Positions 16,995-25,270 of a DNA stretch of 64,000 nt are shown here, piece after piece. A program made the position numbers and the translations under genes. Source of the stretch: Lachnospiraceae bacterium. GTDB taxonomy: Bacteria > Bacillota > Clostridia > Lachnospirales > Lachnospiraceae. The DNA is taken from the NCBI GenBank assembly GCA_022791755.1, contig JAAVZR010000017.1, forward strand, positions 32,681 through 96,680, read 5' to 3'. How positions within the stretch are numbered: the stretch's first letter is position 1; the number at the start of each line of letters is the position of its first letter. The notes below the pieces were generated by a model. The model worked only from the letters and a program-made list of their open reading frames with translations. It was not told where the DNA came from and ran no database searches.

Positions 16995-17287
16995 GGATGA
17001 TCCCCCTTTGCATTTATTGTAATCTCACGAGCGGAGCGTAACCGCATGAGAACTTAAGACTATTATAGCATAGGTTATTCAAAAAAGGAACCATAAAATG
17101 AATGAAATGAATTATTAATTCAGAAATAGTTGAATGATATATCTATAAATTTGAATAAGAGAAGAATAGAGAACAGGATAAGACGCGGATGGTAAGAAGG
17201 AAAATATACAATAAAAGCATATTATCCGGGAGAAAATAGGGAGTCTGTCACAAATATTAGGGAGATGTCTGTGAAAAGTTCATTCAT

Positions 17288-17332
17288 AAAATGCAAAAAA
17301 CTATTGCATTTTCATTCAATATATGATATGGT
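17288..17332 (+). promoter_or_regulatory. Promoter and palindromic operator of the cellobiose-type PTS operon
   Basis: TTGCAT (17304-17309), 17-bp spacer, TATGGT (17327-17332). The inverted repeat AAAATGCAA (17288-17296) and TTGCATTTT (17304-17312), 7 bp apart, overlaps the -35, as expected for RpiR control. The rest of 17000-17287 is AT-rich, with no gene and a possible TATAAT (TATGCTATAATAG) for the minus-strand gene. Confidence 0.55.
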
Positions 17333-17390
17333 TATCTCATAACAAAGGAATCGTGTATTCAGAGGGGAATACACAGGAAAGGGGTAAAAT

Positions 17391-18710
17391 ATGAGTCAAA
17401 CCAAAACGTCCTTTATGGACAAGTTTCAGGCGGTAATGGAAAAGTATGTTGTACCCGTTGGAATGAAGATTTCGGGACAGCGCCATCTGTCGGCGATTCG
17501 GGACGGCCTGACCGTCATGATCGCTGTGACGGTAATCGGCGGTTTTGCGTGTCTGCTGGCGGTGCCCCCGATCCCGGCGACGATCACGGAGCCCAGCAAT
17601 TTCTTCTACGCTATGCTGCTGGCCTGGAAGTCCTGGGCGGCAGCCAATACCACCACATTGATGCTTCCCTATCAGCTGTCCATCGGTATCATCTCTGTGT
17701 ATGTGGTGATGGGCGTATCCTACCAGCTGGCCAAGAGCTATAAGATGGAGCCGGTGAATAATATGGTAGGCGCGCTGTTCATCTTCCTGTGTGTCAGCAA
17801 TGTGGTGAATTTCGAGACCAGCTCTCTGACGATTGGCCGTCTGGGCGCCAATTACATGTTCGGCGCCATGATGATCGCTCTTCTGGTGGTGGAGATCAAT
17901 CATTTCTTTATGGAGAAGAAGATTGTGATCAAACTGCCGTCTTCCGTGCCTCCCAATGTGGCAGCTCCCTTTAACATGCTGATTCCCATGATCTTCAGTG
18001 TGGTGGCGTTTGTCCTGTTAAACGCTGTCTGCAATAATGTAACAGGAGACGGCCTGACAGGTCTGGTATTTAAGGTATTCCAGCCTCTGATGAAGGCCAC
18101 GGGTTCCCTGCCTTCCATCCTGTTAATCAATTTCCTGATGACGACATTCTGGTTCTTCGGTATCCATGGCGGCAACATGGTGGCCGTAGTGGTATCCCCG
18201 ATCACCACGGCAGGCCTGGCTGCCAATATGGAAGCTTACATGGCAGGTCAGCCCATGGAGTACATCTTCGCCGGATCCGTAAACAGTATCTTCGGTAACT
18301 GGATTACATATACGGCCATGCTGGTGGTTATCTTCACGCTGTGCAAGAGCTCTCAGCTTAAGTCCATCGCCAAGGTGGCCATCGTACCCAGCTGCTTCAA
18401 TATCAATGAGCCCAGTATCTTCGGTATCCCTACCGTATTGAACGTATACACCTATATACCGATGCTTATGTGCAGTGTCATTAACTTCAGCGCCTATTAT
18501 CTGTTAGCCAGCGCCGGTATCGTAGGTAAGTTTTATGTGACGCTGCCCTTCACGGTTCCCGGTCCTCTGGCCGCCTTCCTGGGCACGACAGATGCGAAGA
18601 CCATACTGCTGTGGTGCGTACTCTTCGCAGTCGATTACATGGTACTGAATCCTTTCATCCGCACCTATGATAAGCAGCTTCTGGAAGCTGAGGCAAAGGC
18701 GGAGGCATAA
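17391..18710 (+). CDS. celB: PTS EIIC, lactose/cellobiose family permease
   Basis: 439 residues and about ten membrane helices. Landmarks: TFWFFGIHGGNMVAVVVSPI, PSCFNINEPSIFGIPTVLNV and LPFTVPGPLAAFLGTTDAKT. A paralogue of the EIIC at 9022. GGAAAGGGG precedes the ATG. First gene of a five-gene operon (EIIC, ChbG, EIIB, EIIA, AEC transporter). With EIIA and EIIB it should form a complete transporter for a chitobiose/cellobiose-like sugar. Confidence 0.92.
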   Translation: MSQTKTSFMDKFQAVMEKYVVPVGMKISGQRHLSAIRDGLTVMIAVTVIGGFACLLAVPPIPATITEPSNFFYAMLLAWKSWAAANTTTLMLPYQLSIGIISVYVVMGVSYQLAKSYKMEPVNNMVGALFIFLCVSNVVNFETSSLTIGRLGANYMFGAMMIALLVVEINHFFMEKKIVIKLPSSVPPNVAAPFNMLIPMIFSVVAFVLLNAVCNNVTGDGLTGLVFKVFQPLMKATGSLPSILLINFLMTTFWFFGIHGGNMVAVVVSPITTAGLAANMEAYMAGQPMEYIFAGSVNSIFGNWITYTAMLVVIFTLCKSSQLKSIAKVAIVPSCFNINEPSIFGIPTVLNVYTYIPMLMCSVINFSAYYLLASAGIVGKFYVTLPFTVPGPLAAFLGTTDAKTILLWCVLFAVDYMVLNPFIRTYDKQLLEAEAKAEA

Positions 18711-18712
18711 GG

Positions 18713-19426
18713 ATGGCAAAGCTTATCATCAATGCCGATGATTTCGGGTACACGAGAGCCAATACCGAGGGGATCATCGAGGGCTGCCGTCATGGGATCA
18801 TCCGCTCCACCACAGCGCTGTGCAATATGCCGTGGCTGGAGTATGGCAGAGACCTGGCAGAGGGCTGCCCGGAGCTGGGAGTCGGCGTTCATCTGACGCT
18901 GACTCTCGGCAAAGCGCTGACCGGTGTGAAGAGCTTTACCGACGGAGAGGGAAACTTCCTCTCCAAGAAGGAGATCTATGCCGCCGCACTGGACATGAGA
19001 GAGGTCTATGAGGAGTGGAAGGCTCAGATCGAAAGATATATCGAAGTGTTTGGCCATATGCCGACCCATCTGGACTCCCATCACAGCGTCCATGATTTTA
19101 ATGAAAAGCAGAAAGAAGTAGCGCTTACGCTGGCAGACGAATACGGCCTGTACCTGCGGCGCTACAGCCCGTATGCCTATGTCTCCGGATTCTTCGGACC
19201 GGCAGCGACGAAAGAGACTCTGCTGGGACTCCTTCGGGAGAATGAGGGCCGGGATATCGAGATCATGGTCCATCCGGGCTACTGCGATCTGGAACTGTAC
19301 CGGCAGAGTTCGTACAATGTATCCCGTTTGCAAGAGCTGGATGTGCTGTGTTCCCGGGAAGTGCTGGATTATGTAAAGAAAACGGATATTGAATTGACTC
19401 ATTATGTCCCGAAGGAACGGGCGTAA
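18713..19426 (+). CDS. chbG: ChbG/HpnK (YdjC) family carbohydrate deacetylase
   Basis: 237 residues. The family signature KLIINADDFGYTRANTEGI at the N-terminus gives the metal Asp pair, HLTLTLGK and THLDSHHSVHDF near residues 62 and 121 give His ligands, and IMVHPGYCDLELY near 184 closes the site. ChbG removes an acetyl group from chitobiose-6-phosphate before hydrolysis. It starts 2 bp after the EIIC stop. The presence of a deacetylase between PTS subunits points to an N-acetylated amino-sugar oligosaccharide as substrate. Confidence 0.9.
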   Translation: MAKLIINADDFGYTRANTEGIIEGCRHGIIRSTTALCNMPWLEYGRDLAEGCPELGVGVHLTLTLGKALTGVKSFTDGEGNFLSKKEIYAAALDMREVYEEWKAQIERYIEVFGHMPTHLDSHHSVHDFNEKQKEVALTLADEYGLYLRRYSPYAYVSGFFGPAATKETLLGLLRENEGRDIEIMVHPGYCDLELYRQSSYNVSRLQELDVLCSREVLDYVKKTDIELTHYVPKERA

Positions 19427-19451
19427 ATCAGAGAGAGGAGAAGTATTCAAG

Positions 19452-19754
19452 ATGAGAAAAATCGTATTATTCTGTGCGGCGGGAATGTCCACCAGCCTTT
19501 TGGTGACCAATATGCAGAAGGCGGCAGGAGACATGGGCTATGAGACCGATATCGCGGCTCATCCCATCAGCGAAGCATCCATGTATGGCCCGGAAGCAGA
19601 TATCATTCTGCTGGGGCCCCAGGTGCGTTTTGAGTTAAAGAAAATCCAGGCCCAGTTCCCGGATAAGAAGGTGGAATCCATTGATATGCGCGCCTACGGG
19701 ATGATGGATGGAAAGACCGTCATCGAGCATGTGAAGAAGACATTGGGGGACTAA
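19452..19754 (+). CDS. celA: PTS EIIB, lactose/cellobiose family
   Basis: 100 residues. MRKIVLFCAAGMSTSLLV carries the phosphorylated Cys at residue 8 in the usual C-x-x-G-M-S-T setting; ILLGPQVRF near residue 57 is the second family motif. GAGAGGAG lies about 10 nt before the ATG at 19452; an earlier in-frame start overlapping chbG lacks a site. Cytoplasmic phosphocarrier between EIIA (next gene) and the EIIC encoded upstream; it may also serve the orphan EIIC at 9022. Confidence 0.93.
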   Translation: MRKIVLFCAAGMSTSLLVTNMQKAAGDMGYETDIAAHPISEASMYGPEADIILLGPQVRFELKKIQAQFPDKKVESIDMRAYGMMDGKTVIEHVKKTLGD

Positions 19755-19756
19755 AA

Positions 19757-20071
19757 ATGGGCGATTTGGAATTGTGCTGCTGTAAGATCATCAGCTCGGT
19801 GGGCACGGCCCGTTCCTGCTATGTGGAAGCCATCCACATGGCGAAGGAAGGCCAGTACGAGGAAGCCGAAAGACTGATCGCCGAGGGCAGGGAATGTTTC
19901 ATTGAAGGTCACGATTCCCACCTGCAGCTCTTTGCCAAACAGGGGGAAGGAGAGCTGGAGTTTAACATGCTGGTGCTTCATGCGGAAGATCAGCTGATGA
20001 GCGCGGAGGCCTTCGGTATCCTGGCTGAAGAATTTATCAGCGTATACAAAAAGATAGAGAAAGCAGACTAA
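19757..20071 (+). CDS. PTS EIIA, lactose/cellobiose family
   Basis: 104 residues, all helical. MLVLHAEDQLMSAE near residue 72 is the family's phosphorylation motif with the active His, and the N-terminal part (SSVGTARSCYVEAIHMAKEG) matches the trimer-forming helices. Starts 2 bp after the EIIB stop. It takes phosphate from HPr and gives it to EIIB. Confidence 0.92.
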   Translation: MGDLELCCCKIISSVGTARSCYVEAIHMAKEGQYEEAERLIAEGRECFIEGHDSHLQLFAKQGEGELEFNMLVLHAEDQLMSAEAFGILAEEFISVYKKIEKAD

Positions 20072-20075
20072 GTCT

Positions 20076-20987
20076 ATGAGTTTGGCAATTACCCTCTTTA
20101 ACCAGATCGTCAAGATGTTTCTGATGATGGCGGTGGGATATGTACTCTACCGCAATAAGACGATTAACGACGATACCACAGCAAAGCTGTCCAGCATCCT
20201 TCTGATGGTGGCGACGCCCTGCACTCTCATTACTTCCTTCAACCAGGAATACTCCGGGGAAAAGCTGCAAGGACTTCTTATAGCCTTTGTCCTGAGCGCG
20301 CTGGTGTACGGATTCAATATCCTGGCCGCCGGACTGCTGTGTAAAAAGGAGGATCGGGTGGGGCGATTCTGCGTCATTTTCTCCAATGCCGGATTCATCG
20401 GGATCCCGCTGGTGACAGGGCTCTATGGAATTGAGTCAGTATTTTACCTCTCGCCGTTCATCGTATGCTTCTACCTGTTCGTCTGGACGGTAGGGGTGAG
20501 CCTGATGTCCGGCAGCAAGGATGCGGTGACCTTCCGTAAGATCATCACAAATCCCTGTATCTGGGCGGTATTTATAGGTGTGATCGTGTTTTTGCTGCCG
20601 GTACGGCTGCCTTTGGCGGTCATGGAGGCGGTGTCCATGCTGGGAGGACTCAATACTCCCCTGGCCATGATCGTGCTGGGCGCTTACCTGGCCAAGACGA
20701 ACCTTCTGGACATGTTTGCCAATAAAAAGGCATACTATGTCAGCTTCTGCCGTCTGGTGCTCCTGCCGGTCCTGGTAATGCTGGCATTTAAGATGCTGCC
20801 GTCCGGGTATCATCGAATCGGCATGATCGTCCTGACAGGAGCCGCTGCCCCCGTGGGAGCGCTGGCGCCGGTATTTGCCCAGATGTTTCACAGAGATACC
20901 AATGAAGGAGCGCAGATCGTGAGTCTGTCCACGATCCTCTGCATTGTCACCATGCCGGTACTTATCATGGTGGCGGAAGCAATATAG
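20076..20987 (+). CDS. AEC (auxin efflux carrier) family transporter
   Basis: 303 residues with about ten membrane helices in two five-helix halves. Typical parts are MMAVGYVLYRNKTINDDTTA near the start, NAGFIGIPLVTGLYG near residue 107 and GGLNTPLAMIVLGAYLA near 192. Family members export organic acids or amino-acid derivatives. It is the last gene of the PTS operon, starting 4 bp after EIIA, so it may release an acid produced from the imported sugar, for example the cleaved acyl group (inference). Confidence 0.85.
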   Translation: MSLAITLFNQIVKMFLMMAVGYVLYRNKTINDDTTAKLSSILLMVATPCTLITSFNQEYSGEKLQGLLIAFVLSALVYGFNILAAGLLCKKEDRVGRFCVIFSNAGFIGIPLVTGLYGIESVFYLSPFIVCFYLFVWTVGVSLMSGSKDAVTFRKIITNPCIWAVFIGVIVFLLPVRLPLAVMEAVSMLGGLNTPLAMIVLGAYLAKTNLLDMFANKKAYYVSFCRLVLLPVLVMLAFKMLPSGYHRIGMIVLTGAAAPVGALAPVFAQMFHRDTNEGAQIVSLSTILCIVTMPVLIMVAEAI

Positions 20988-21006
20988 GTGTAAAAAGAGA
21001 TTGGTG

Positions 21007-21181
21007 GGTGAGAGCGTGGCCCGCCGGGGACTTATGGTTTCCCCGGGCGGGCGCGCTCTCGCTCCGTTTCGACGCAGCGGCTCTAAGCTCCCGCTCGCTG
21101 CGCTCTCGGTCGCTAAGTGCCGGCGTCTCAAAGGGCCCGCCCGGGGAAACCATAAGCCCCCGGCTACATACCGCCTCACCC
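21007..21181. repeat. Long inverted repeat 1
   Basis: Arms 21007-21052 and 21133-21181 pair, with the perfect core CTTATGGTTTCCCCGGGCGG against its complement. Outer parts pair imperfectly. The 80-nt interior is GC-rich with nested palindromes (GCAGCG/CGCTGC). Located just after the AEC transporter gene; may end transcription, or be a palindromic mobile element. Confidence 0.75.
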
Positions 21182-21377
21182 TCTCGTTTTACGCGGTTCT
21201 CCCTTCTTCGTTCAGGATTCTTCCACGGCTAAAATGAAAAGCTAAAAAGCTCACAATCTGTCAATTCAGAAAAATAATTCTTAAACCAGCTAAAGAAAAG
21301 ACTTCACGACCAAGACAGCCCAAAAACAATGAACAAACAAAAACCTTGCTTCCAAACGAAACGAAGGATTGCGAGAG

Positions 21378-21602
21378 ACAGCCAGGCAATCCGGGGATGG
21401 GTCAAGGGGAGCAGGGCGTGTGCAGGAGGCCAGGATTTCTTAAGGGGGCGGAGGGCTGCGTTCATACTGCCAGCGCACCTGTCTGAGCGCGAAGCGCGAG
21501 TTTGCGCTGGCAGTATGGGTTTTAGCAGACTCCGCGCCCTTTAGAAATCCGGCCTCCGAAACCCGTCCTGCTCCCCTCGACCCATCCCCGGACTGTCTGG
21601 CG
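21378..21602. repeat. Long inverted repeat 2 (about 100-bp arms)
   Basis: Left arm 21378-21478 and right arm 21500-21602 are complementary over nearly their whole length. Matching blocks include ATCCGGGGATGGGTC, AGGGGAGCAGG, GGAGGCC, GGATTTCT and CATACTGCCAGCGC with their complements; the tip is GCGC-GAA-GCGC. About 225 nt in all. No coding sense. It lies between the PTS operon and the response-regulator promoter. Confidence 0.85.
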
Positions 21603-21626
21603 TGCCCCCCCAATCCAAGTCCCCCC

Positions 21627-21655
21627 TTGCAATTTCCTCTTCCTCTCTCTATAAT
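21627..21655 (+). promoter_or_regulatory. Promoter of the response regulator
   Basis: TTGCAA (21627-21632), 17-bp spacer, TATAAT (21650-21655), 39 nt before the ATG. Confidence 0.65.
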
Positions 21656-21693
21656 AATTAGAAAGTCTTTTCGTTTAAAAGGAGCCCCTGCAC

Positions 21694-22377
21694 ATGTACA
21701 CCATTTTCATTATAGAAGACGAGACCGACATTAATAACCTCCTGGCCAGGATTTTCACATCTGCCGGATATGGGATCATACAGGCATTTTCCGGTACGGA
21801 AGCCAGACTTCTTCTGGAGAACCGCCATCCTGACGTGATCCTTCTGGATTTGATGCTGCCGGGGCTCTCCGGGGAAGAGCTTCTTTTGGAAATCCGGGAG
21901 AGGTATCGCCTGGAGGCCCCGGTGCTGATTCTGTCAGCGAAGAGCGGGCTGAAGGATAAGGTGGGGCTTCTGCGGGCCGGAGCCGACGATTATATCACGA
22001 AGCCCTTTGAGCCGGAGGAGGTCATCGCCAGGGTGGAAGCTGCCCTGCGCCGCGGCGGAAAGGAAAGCCGCAGAAGCGGCGTCTTAAGCTGCAAAAATCT
22101 GAAGCTGTATCCGGAGGAGCGCCGTGTGACGGTCCATGACCATGAGCTGGAGCTGACTGCCCATGAGTATGATCTGCTCTATCTGCTTATGCAGACGCCG
22201 GAAAAGGTATACTCCAGAGAAAACCTCTATGAGCTGGTATGGCAGGGCGGCTATTACGGGGAGAACAATACGGTCAATGTACATATCAGTAATCTGCGAA
22301 AAAAGATCCGGGAACTGGATCAGGAAAAGGAGTATATCCAGACGGTATATGGTATCGGCTTTAAGCTCAGGACTTAA
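21694..22377 (+). CDS. OmpR/PhoB family response regulator
   Basis: 227 residues. Receiver domain with acidic residues in IIEDETDINN, phospho-Asp in PDVILLDLMLPGLSG (near residue 52) and Lys in YITKPFEPEEV; then a winged-helix DNA-binding domain (LTAHEYDLLYLLMQTPEKVY, NNTVNVHISNLRKKIRE). AAAGGAG precedes the ATG. The gene order regulator, ABC ATPase, permease, histidine kinase is that of modules which sense and resist cell-wall antibiotics such as bacitracin or lantibiotics. Tandem boxes just downstream (22380-22411) are probably its binding site. Confidence 0.92.
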   Translation: MYTIFIIEDETDINNLLARIFTSAGYGIIQAFSGTEARLLLENRHPDVILLDLMLPGLSGEELLLEIRERYRLEAPVLILSAKSGLKDKVGLLRAGADDYITKPFEPEEVIARVEAALRRGGKESRRSGVLSCKNLKLYPEERRVTVHDHELELTAHEYDLLYLLMQTPEKVYSRENLYELVWQGGYYGENNTVNVHISNLRKKIRELDQEKEYIQTVYGIGFKLRT

Positions 22378-22379
22378 AA

Positions 22380-22435
22380 CTTTATGACTTCTTTAAAAGT
22401 TCTTTATGACTAATTAAATCCTTCCCGGCTATAAT
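22380..22435 (+). promoter_or_regulatory. Tandem response-regulator boxes and promoter of the ABC operon
   Basis: Two exact copies of CTTTATGACT at 22380 and 22402, 22 nt apart (two helical turns), each followed by an A/T stretch, lie directly upstream of TATAAT (22430-22435). There is no good -35, which fits activation by an OmpR-type regulator bound to the boxes. Confidence 0.6.
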
Positions 22436-22477
22436 GCATTTGTCGATGGGAAATAAGAAACAAGAAGGAGACGACAG

Positions 22478-23404
22478 ATGAACGAATATGTCATAGAGAC
22501 AAAACAGCTATCAAAGTCATACGGTCATGTGAAAGCTCTGAATCAGGTGGATATCCGTGTGCGCCGGGGCAGTATCTATGGGCTGATCGGCGATAACGGC
22601 GCCGGGAAGTCCACCCTGTTAAAGCTGCTGGCAGGCCATGTATTTGCCACGGCCGGGGAGATGAGACTCCTGGGGCAGCATGGAGAGAAGGAGCTGGCCC
22701 GCTGCCGCCGGCGTATCGGCGCCATGATCGAGCAGCCGGGCTTCGTGCCGGGCATGACGGTGCGGCAGATGTTAGAGTATTACCGGATCCAGAAGGGGAT
22801 ACCCGGTAAGGGACGGGTGGAGGATACGATCCGTCTGGTGGGATTGTGGGAGAAGCGCAGCAGCAAGTGCAAAAATCTGTCCCTGGGTCAGAAACAGAGA
22901 CTGGGTCTGGGGATCGCGCTCATCGGGGAACCGGAGATCCTGATCCTGGATGAACCCATCAACGGTCTGGATCCCAGCGGTATCGTGGAGATGCGCGGCC
23001 TGTTTCACCGCTTAAATGAAGAAAAGAATATCACGGTTGTGCTGTCCAGCCATATCCTGTCGGAGCTGGAGCAGACCGCCACCGATTTCGGATTTCTAAA
23101 TCAGGGAAAGCTTCTGGAGGAGATACCGGCGAAGCAGCTGTTTGATAAATGCGTCGATTCCCTGGAGATCCAGGTCTCGGATACGGAGAAATACGCGGCG
23201 CTTCTGGCCCGTCAGTTCCCCGGAGAGATCTGCAAGGTGCTGCCGGATCAGACGATCCGGATCATGAATCCCCAGAGAGAGATACAGGAATACAGCAGGC
23301 TGGCCATGGAAAACAATCTGTTGATCCGGCGCCTGGAAAAGAGCCATGGTTCCCTGGAGAATTATTACATGAATCTGAAAAGCGGAGGTACGAAATCATG
23401 TTAA
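22478..23404 (+). CDS. ABC transporter ATP-binding protein (BcrA-like)
   Basis: 308 residues. Walker A GDNGAGKSTLLKLLAG near residue 38, signature LSLGQKQRLGLG near 134, Walker B ILILDEPINGLDPSG near 154, and a C-terminal extension of about 90 residues as in the BcrA/antibiotic-transport group. AAGGAG precedes the ATG. Its last 7 bases overlap the permease start. With the following permease it forms a heteromeric exporter, probably protecting against a peptide antibiotic. Confidence 0.92.
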   Translation: MNEYVIETKQLSKSYGHVKALNQVDIRVRRGSIYGLIGDNGAGKSTLLKLLAGHVFATAGEMRLLGQHGEKELARCRRRIGAMIEQPGFVPGMTVRQMLEYYRIQKGIPGKGRVEDTIRLVGLWEKRSSKCKNLSLGQKQRLGLGIALIGEPEILILDEPINGLDPSGIVEMRGLFHRLNEEKNITVVLSSHILSELEQTATDFGFLNQGKLLEEIPAKQLFDKCVDSLEIQVSDTEKYAALLARQFPGEICKVLPDQTIRIMNPQREIQEYSRLAMENNLLIRRLEKSHGSLENYYMNLKSGGTKSC

Positions 23405-24174
23405 ATTATATTAAGAGCGAGCTCTACCGCACAGCGCATAATAAATCGGTCTATGTGATGATACTGATTACCGCGGGCCTGACGCTACTGCTGAACGTGC
23501 TTCTGTGGCTTGTGAATGCCACCACGGATCCCGGAGCCTTTGCCTATGGGATTACGTCTTATTCGTACTCTTTTATCGTAAGCGGCCCCACGCTGTATTT
23601 CTATATGGCGTTTCTGGTGGCGAGTGTGCTCTATGAGGCAGACCGTAAGAACGGGGTTCAGAAAAACAGTATCGCCTGCGGGATTACACGGCTGCAGATG
23701 TTTGCGGGAAAATGCGCGGTATGCCTGTTTACCTGTACCGTGGGTCTGGCTGTGATTCTGGGTGTCTATATAGGCAGCGCCTCTCTGTTGCTGATACACA
23801 GCGGTCCGGTGGAGGCGGCCGATGTGCTGATGGAGATACCGGCTGTTTATCTGATGGCTGCCGCGGCGGGGATTCTGGCAGTGGTATTGGCAGAGGTGTT
23901 CGAGAAGACGGTGGTATCGGCGGTGATCTGGTTTGCGATTATGTTCGGTATTCCGGAGCTTCTCTTCTATCTGGGTTTTAAGTTCAACAGTCTGTGGGAT
24001 GTGGCCATGTGGATGCCGACGAACATCTTTAAGGGAATAGGGGTGTCCATGACCCAGTGTGTCACGGCGTGGGATACTCCGGACGGGATGCTTCGCTGCC
24101 TCATATCCGGAGCAGCCGGTATTGTGGTCTTTAGTCTGGTTGGAGCCGCGCTGCTTCGCAGAAAGGAATATTGA
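23398..24174 (+). CDS. ABC-2 type permease (BcrB-like)
   Basis: 258 residues, six predicted membrane helices. The N-terminus MLNYIKSELYRTAHNKSVYV has the amphipathic start usual for BcrB-type permeases, and YEADRKNGVQKNSIACGITR follows helix 2. The ATG at 23398 has GGAGG upstream and overlaps the ATPase stop; a long alternative frame through the ATPase gene is not used. Membrane partner of the ATPase. Confidence 0.88.
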   Translation: MLNYIKSELYRTAHNKSVYVMILITAGLTLLLNVLLWLVNATTDPGAFAYGITSYSYSFIVSGPTLYFYMAFLVASVLYEADRKNGVQKNSIACGITRLQMFAGKCAVCLFTCTVGLAVILGVYIGSASLLLIHSGPVEAADVLMEIPAVYLMAAAAGILAVVLAEVFEKTVVSAVIWFAIMFGIPELLFYLGFKFNSLWDVAMWMPTNIFKGIGVSMTQCVTAWDTPDGMLRCLISGAAGIVVFSLVGAALLRRKEY

Positions 24175-24192
24175 CAGACGGGGAGGACAAAG

Positions 24193-25155
24193 ATGGTCTG
24201 GTTGGTTTTGGTGACGGCAGGTCTGGCAGCCTGGTTTGCCTTTCGGTATCTGTCGCTGCGGGCGGCGCTTCGGGAGGCGGACCGGGAACTGAGAGAAATA
24301 CAGAGGGAACTGGCGGAGAATCGCTTCCTTCACCTGCCGTCGCCGGAGCCGCGGCTGGAACGCTTCATAGGAAGCGTCAATGAGACTTTGGAGGGAATCC
24401 GAAAGGAGCGCCGGGAATATGCCAGGCGGGAGCGGGAGTTCGGGCAGCAGATCGAAAATATCAGCCATGATCTGCGCACGCCCCTCACGGTAATGCTGGG
24501 ATATCTGAAGCTGATGCGAACAGAGCGCGGAGGGGAGGAAAACCACAAAAGAGACCATGAAAAAGGGGATATGGAGGAGGACAAAGAGATGCTTGCGGTC
24601 ATGGAACGCAGCGCCAGGACCATGGAGCGGCTGGTAGAGCAATTCTATTCCTATTCCCGGTTAAAAAGCGACGATTACCGGATGGAGCTGGGTGAGGTGG
24701 ATGTGTGCCGTCTGGTGAAGGAGACGTTGATGTCCTGCTATCAGGTGCTGGACGGAGCAGGACTGTCCGTGGAATGCGACCTTCCGGAGCATCCGGTATC
24801 CGTCACCGGGGAAGAGGGCAGCCTGGAGAGGGTGTTTACCAATCTGTTTCAGAATGCGGGGAGGTATGCCAGCAGTTATCTGCATATCCGCCTGGAAGAA
24901 GGGCCGGACGATACGACGGTGATCTTTGACAATGATACGGATCAGATCTCTGAGGAGGATATCCCTTATCTGTTTGAGCGCTTCTATATGCAGGATCCGT
25001 CGCGGACCCGGGGCGGTACGGGCCTGGGACTGACTGTGGCCAGAGGGCTGGTGGAGGCCATGGGCGGTAAGATGACAGTGCAGGCGGCGGGGCTGCCGGA
25101 GGCGAAGAGCCGGGAGATTTGCTTTTGGGTGAGCCTCAAAAAGAGAAGGGATTAA
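24193..25155 (+). CDS. Sensor histidine kinase
   Basis: 320 residues. A single N-terminal membrane helix (residues 2-20), then a coiled-coil rich in Arg/Glu, HisKA with ISHDLRTPLTVMLGY (His near residue 94), N box NLFQNAGRYAS, and ATP lid LFERFYMQDPSRTRGGTGLG. There is almost no extracellular domain, so the signal probably comes from the ABC transporter itself, as in intramembrane-sensing kinases. A charged insert (residues 113-130, GGEENHKRDHEKGDMEED) follows the phosphorylation helix. GGGGAGG precedes the ATG. Last gene before a strong terminator. Confidence 0.9.
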   Translation: MVWLVLVTAGLAAWFAFRYLSLRAALREADRELREIQRELAENRFLHLPSPEPRLERFIGSVNETLEGIRKERREYARREREFGQQIENISHDLRTPLTVMLGYLKLMRTERGGEENHKRDHEKGDMEEDKEMLAVMERSARTMERLVEQFYSYSRLKSDDYRMELGEVDVCRLVKETLMSCYQVLDGAGLSVECDLPEHPVSVTGEEGSLERVFTNLFQNAGRYASSYLHIRLEEGPDDTTVIFDNDTDQISEEDIPYLFERFYMQDPSRTRGGTGLGLTVARGLVEAMGGKMTVQAAGLPEAKSREICFWVSLKKRRD

Positions 25156-25214
25156 AAGAAGTTCTCCGCCATTTTGGACATACCGGCAAAAGCCGGCAGA
25201 AGCGGCAAATATCA

Positions 25215-25253
25215 AACCCCTGCATGACAGATACGGTTATGCAGGGGTTTTTG
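25215..25253 (+). terminator. Terminator of the two-component/ABC operon
   Basis: AACCCCTGCAT and ATGCAGGGGTT form an 11-bp perfect stem with a 12-nt loop, followed by TTT. Confidence 0.85.
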
Positions 25254-25270
25254 GTGTGTTTTAATTCGGA

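Noticed and set aside
21001..21240. Short Arg/Pro-rich reading frames in the first long inverted repeat
   Set aside because: They are by-products of the GC-rich palindrome on both strands, without ribosome sites.
23149..23397. Long upstream extension of the ABC permease at 23398
   Set aside because: It overlaps the ATPase coding sequence in another frame; the ATG at 23398 has its own GGAGG and the typical permease N-terminus.
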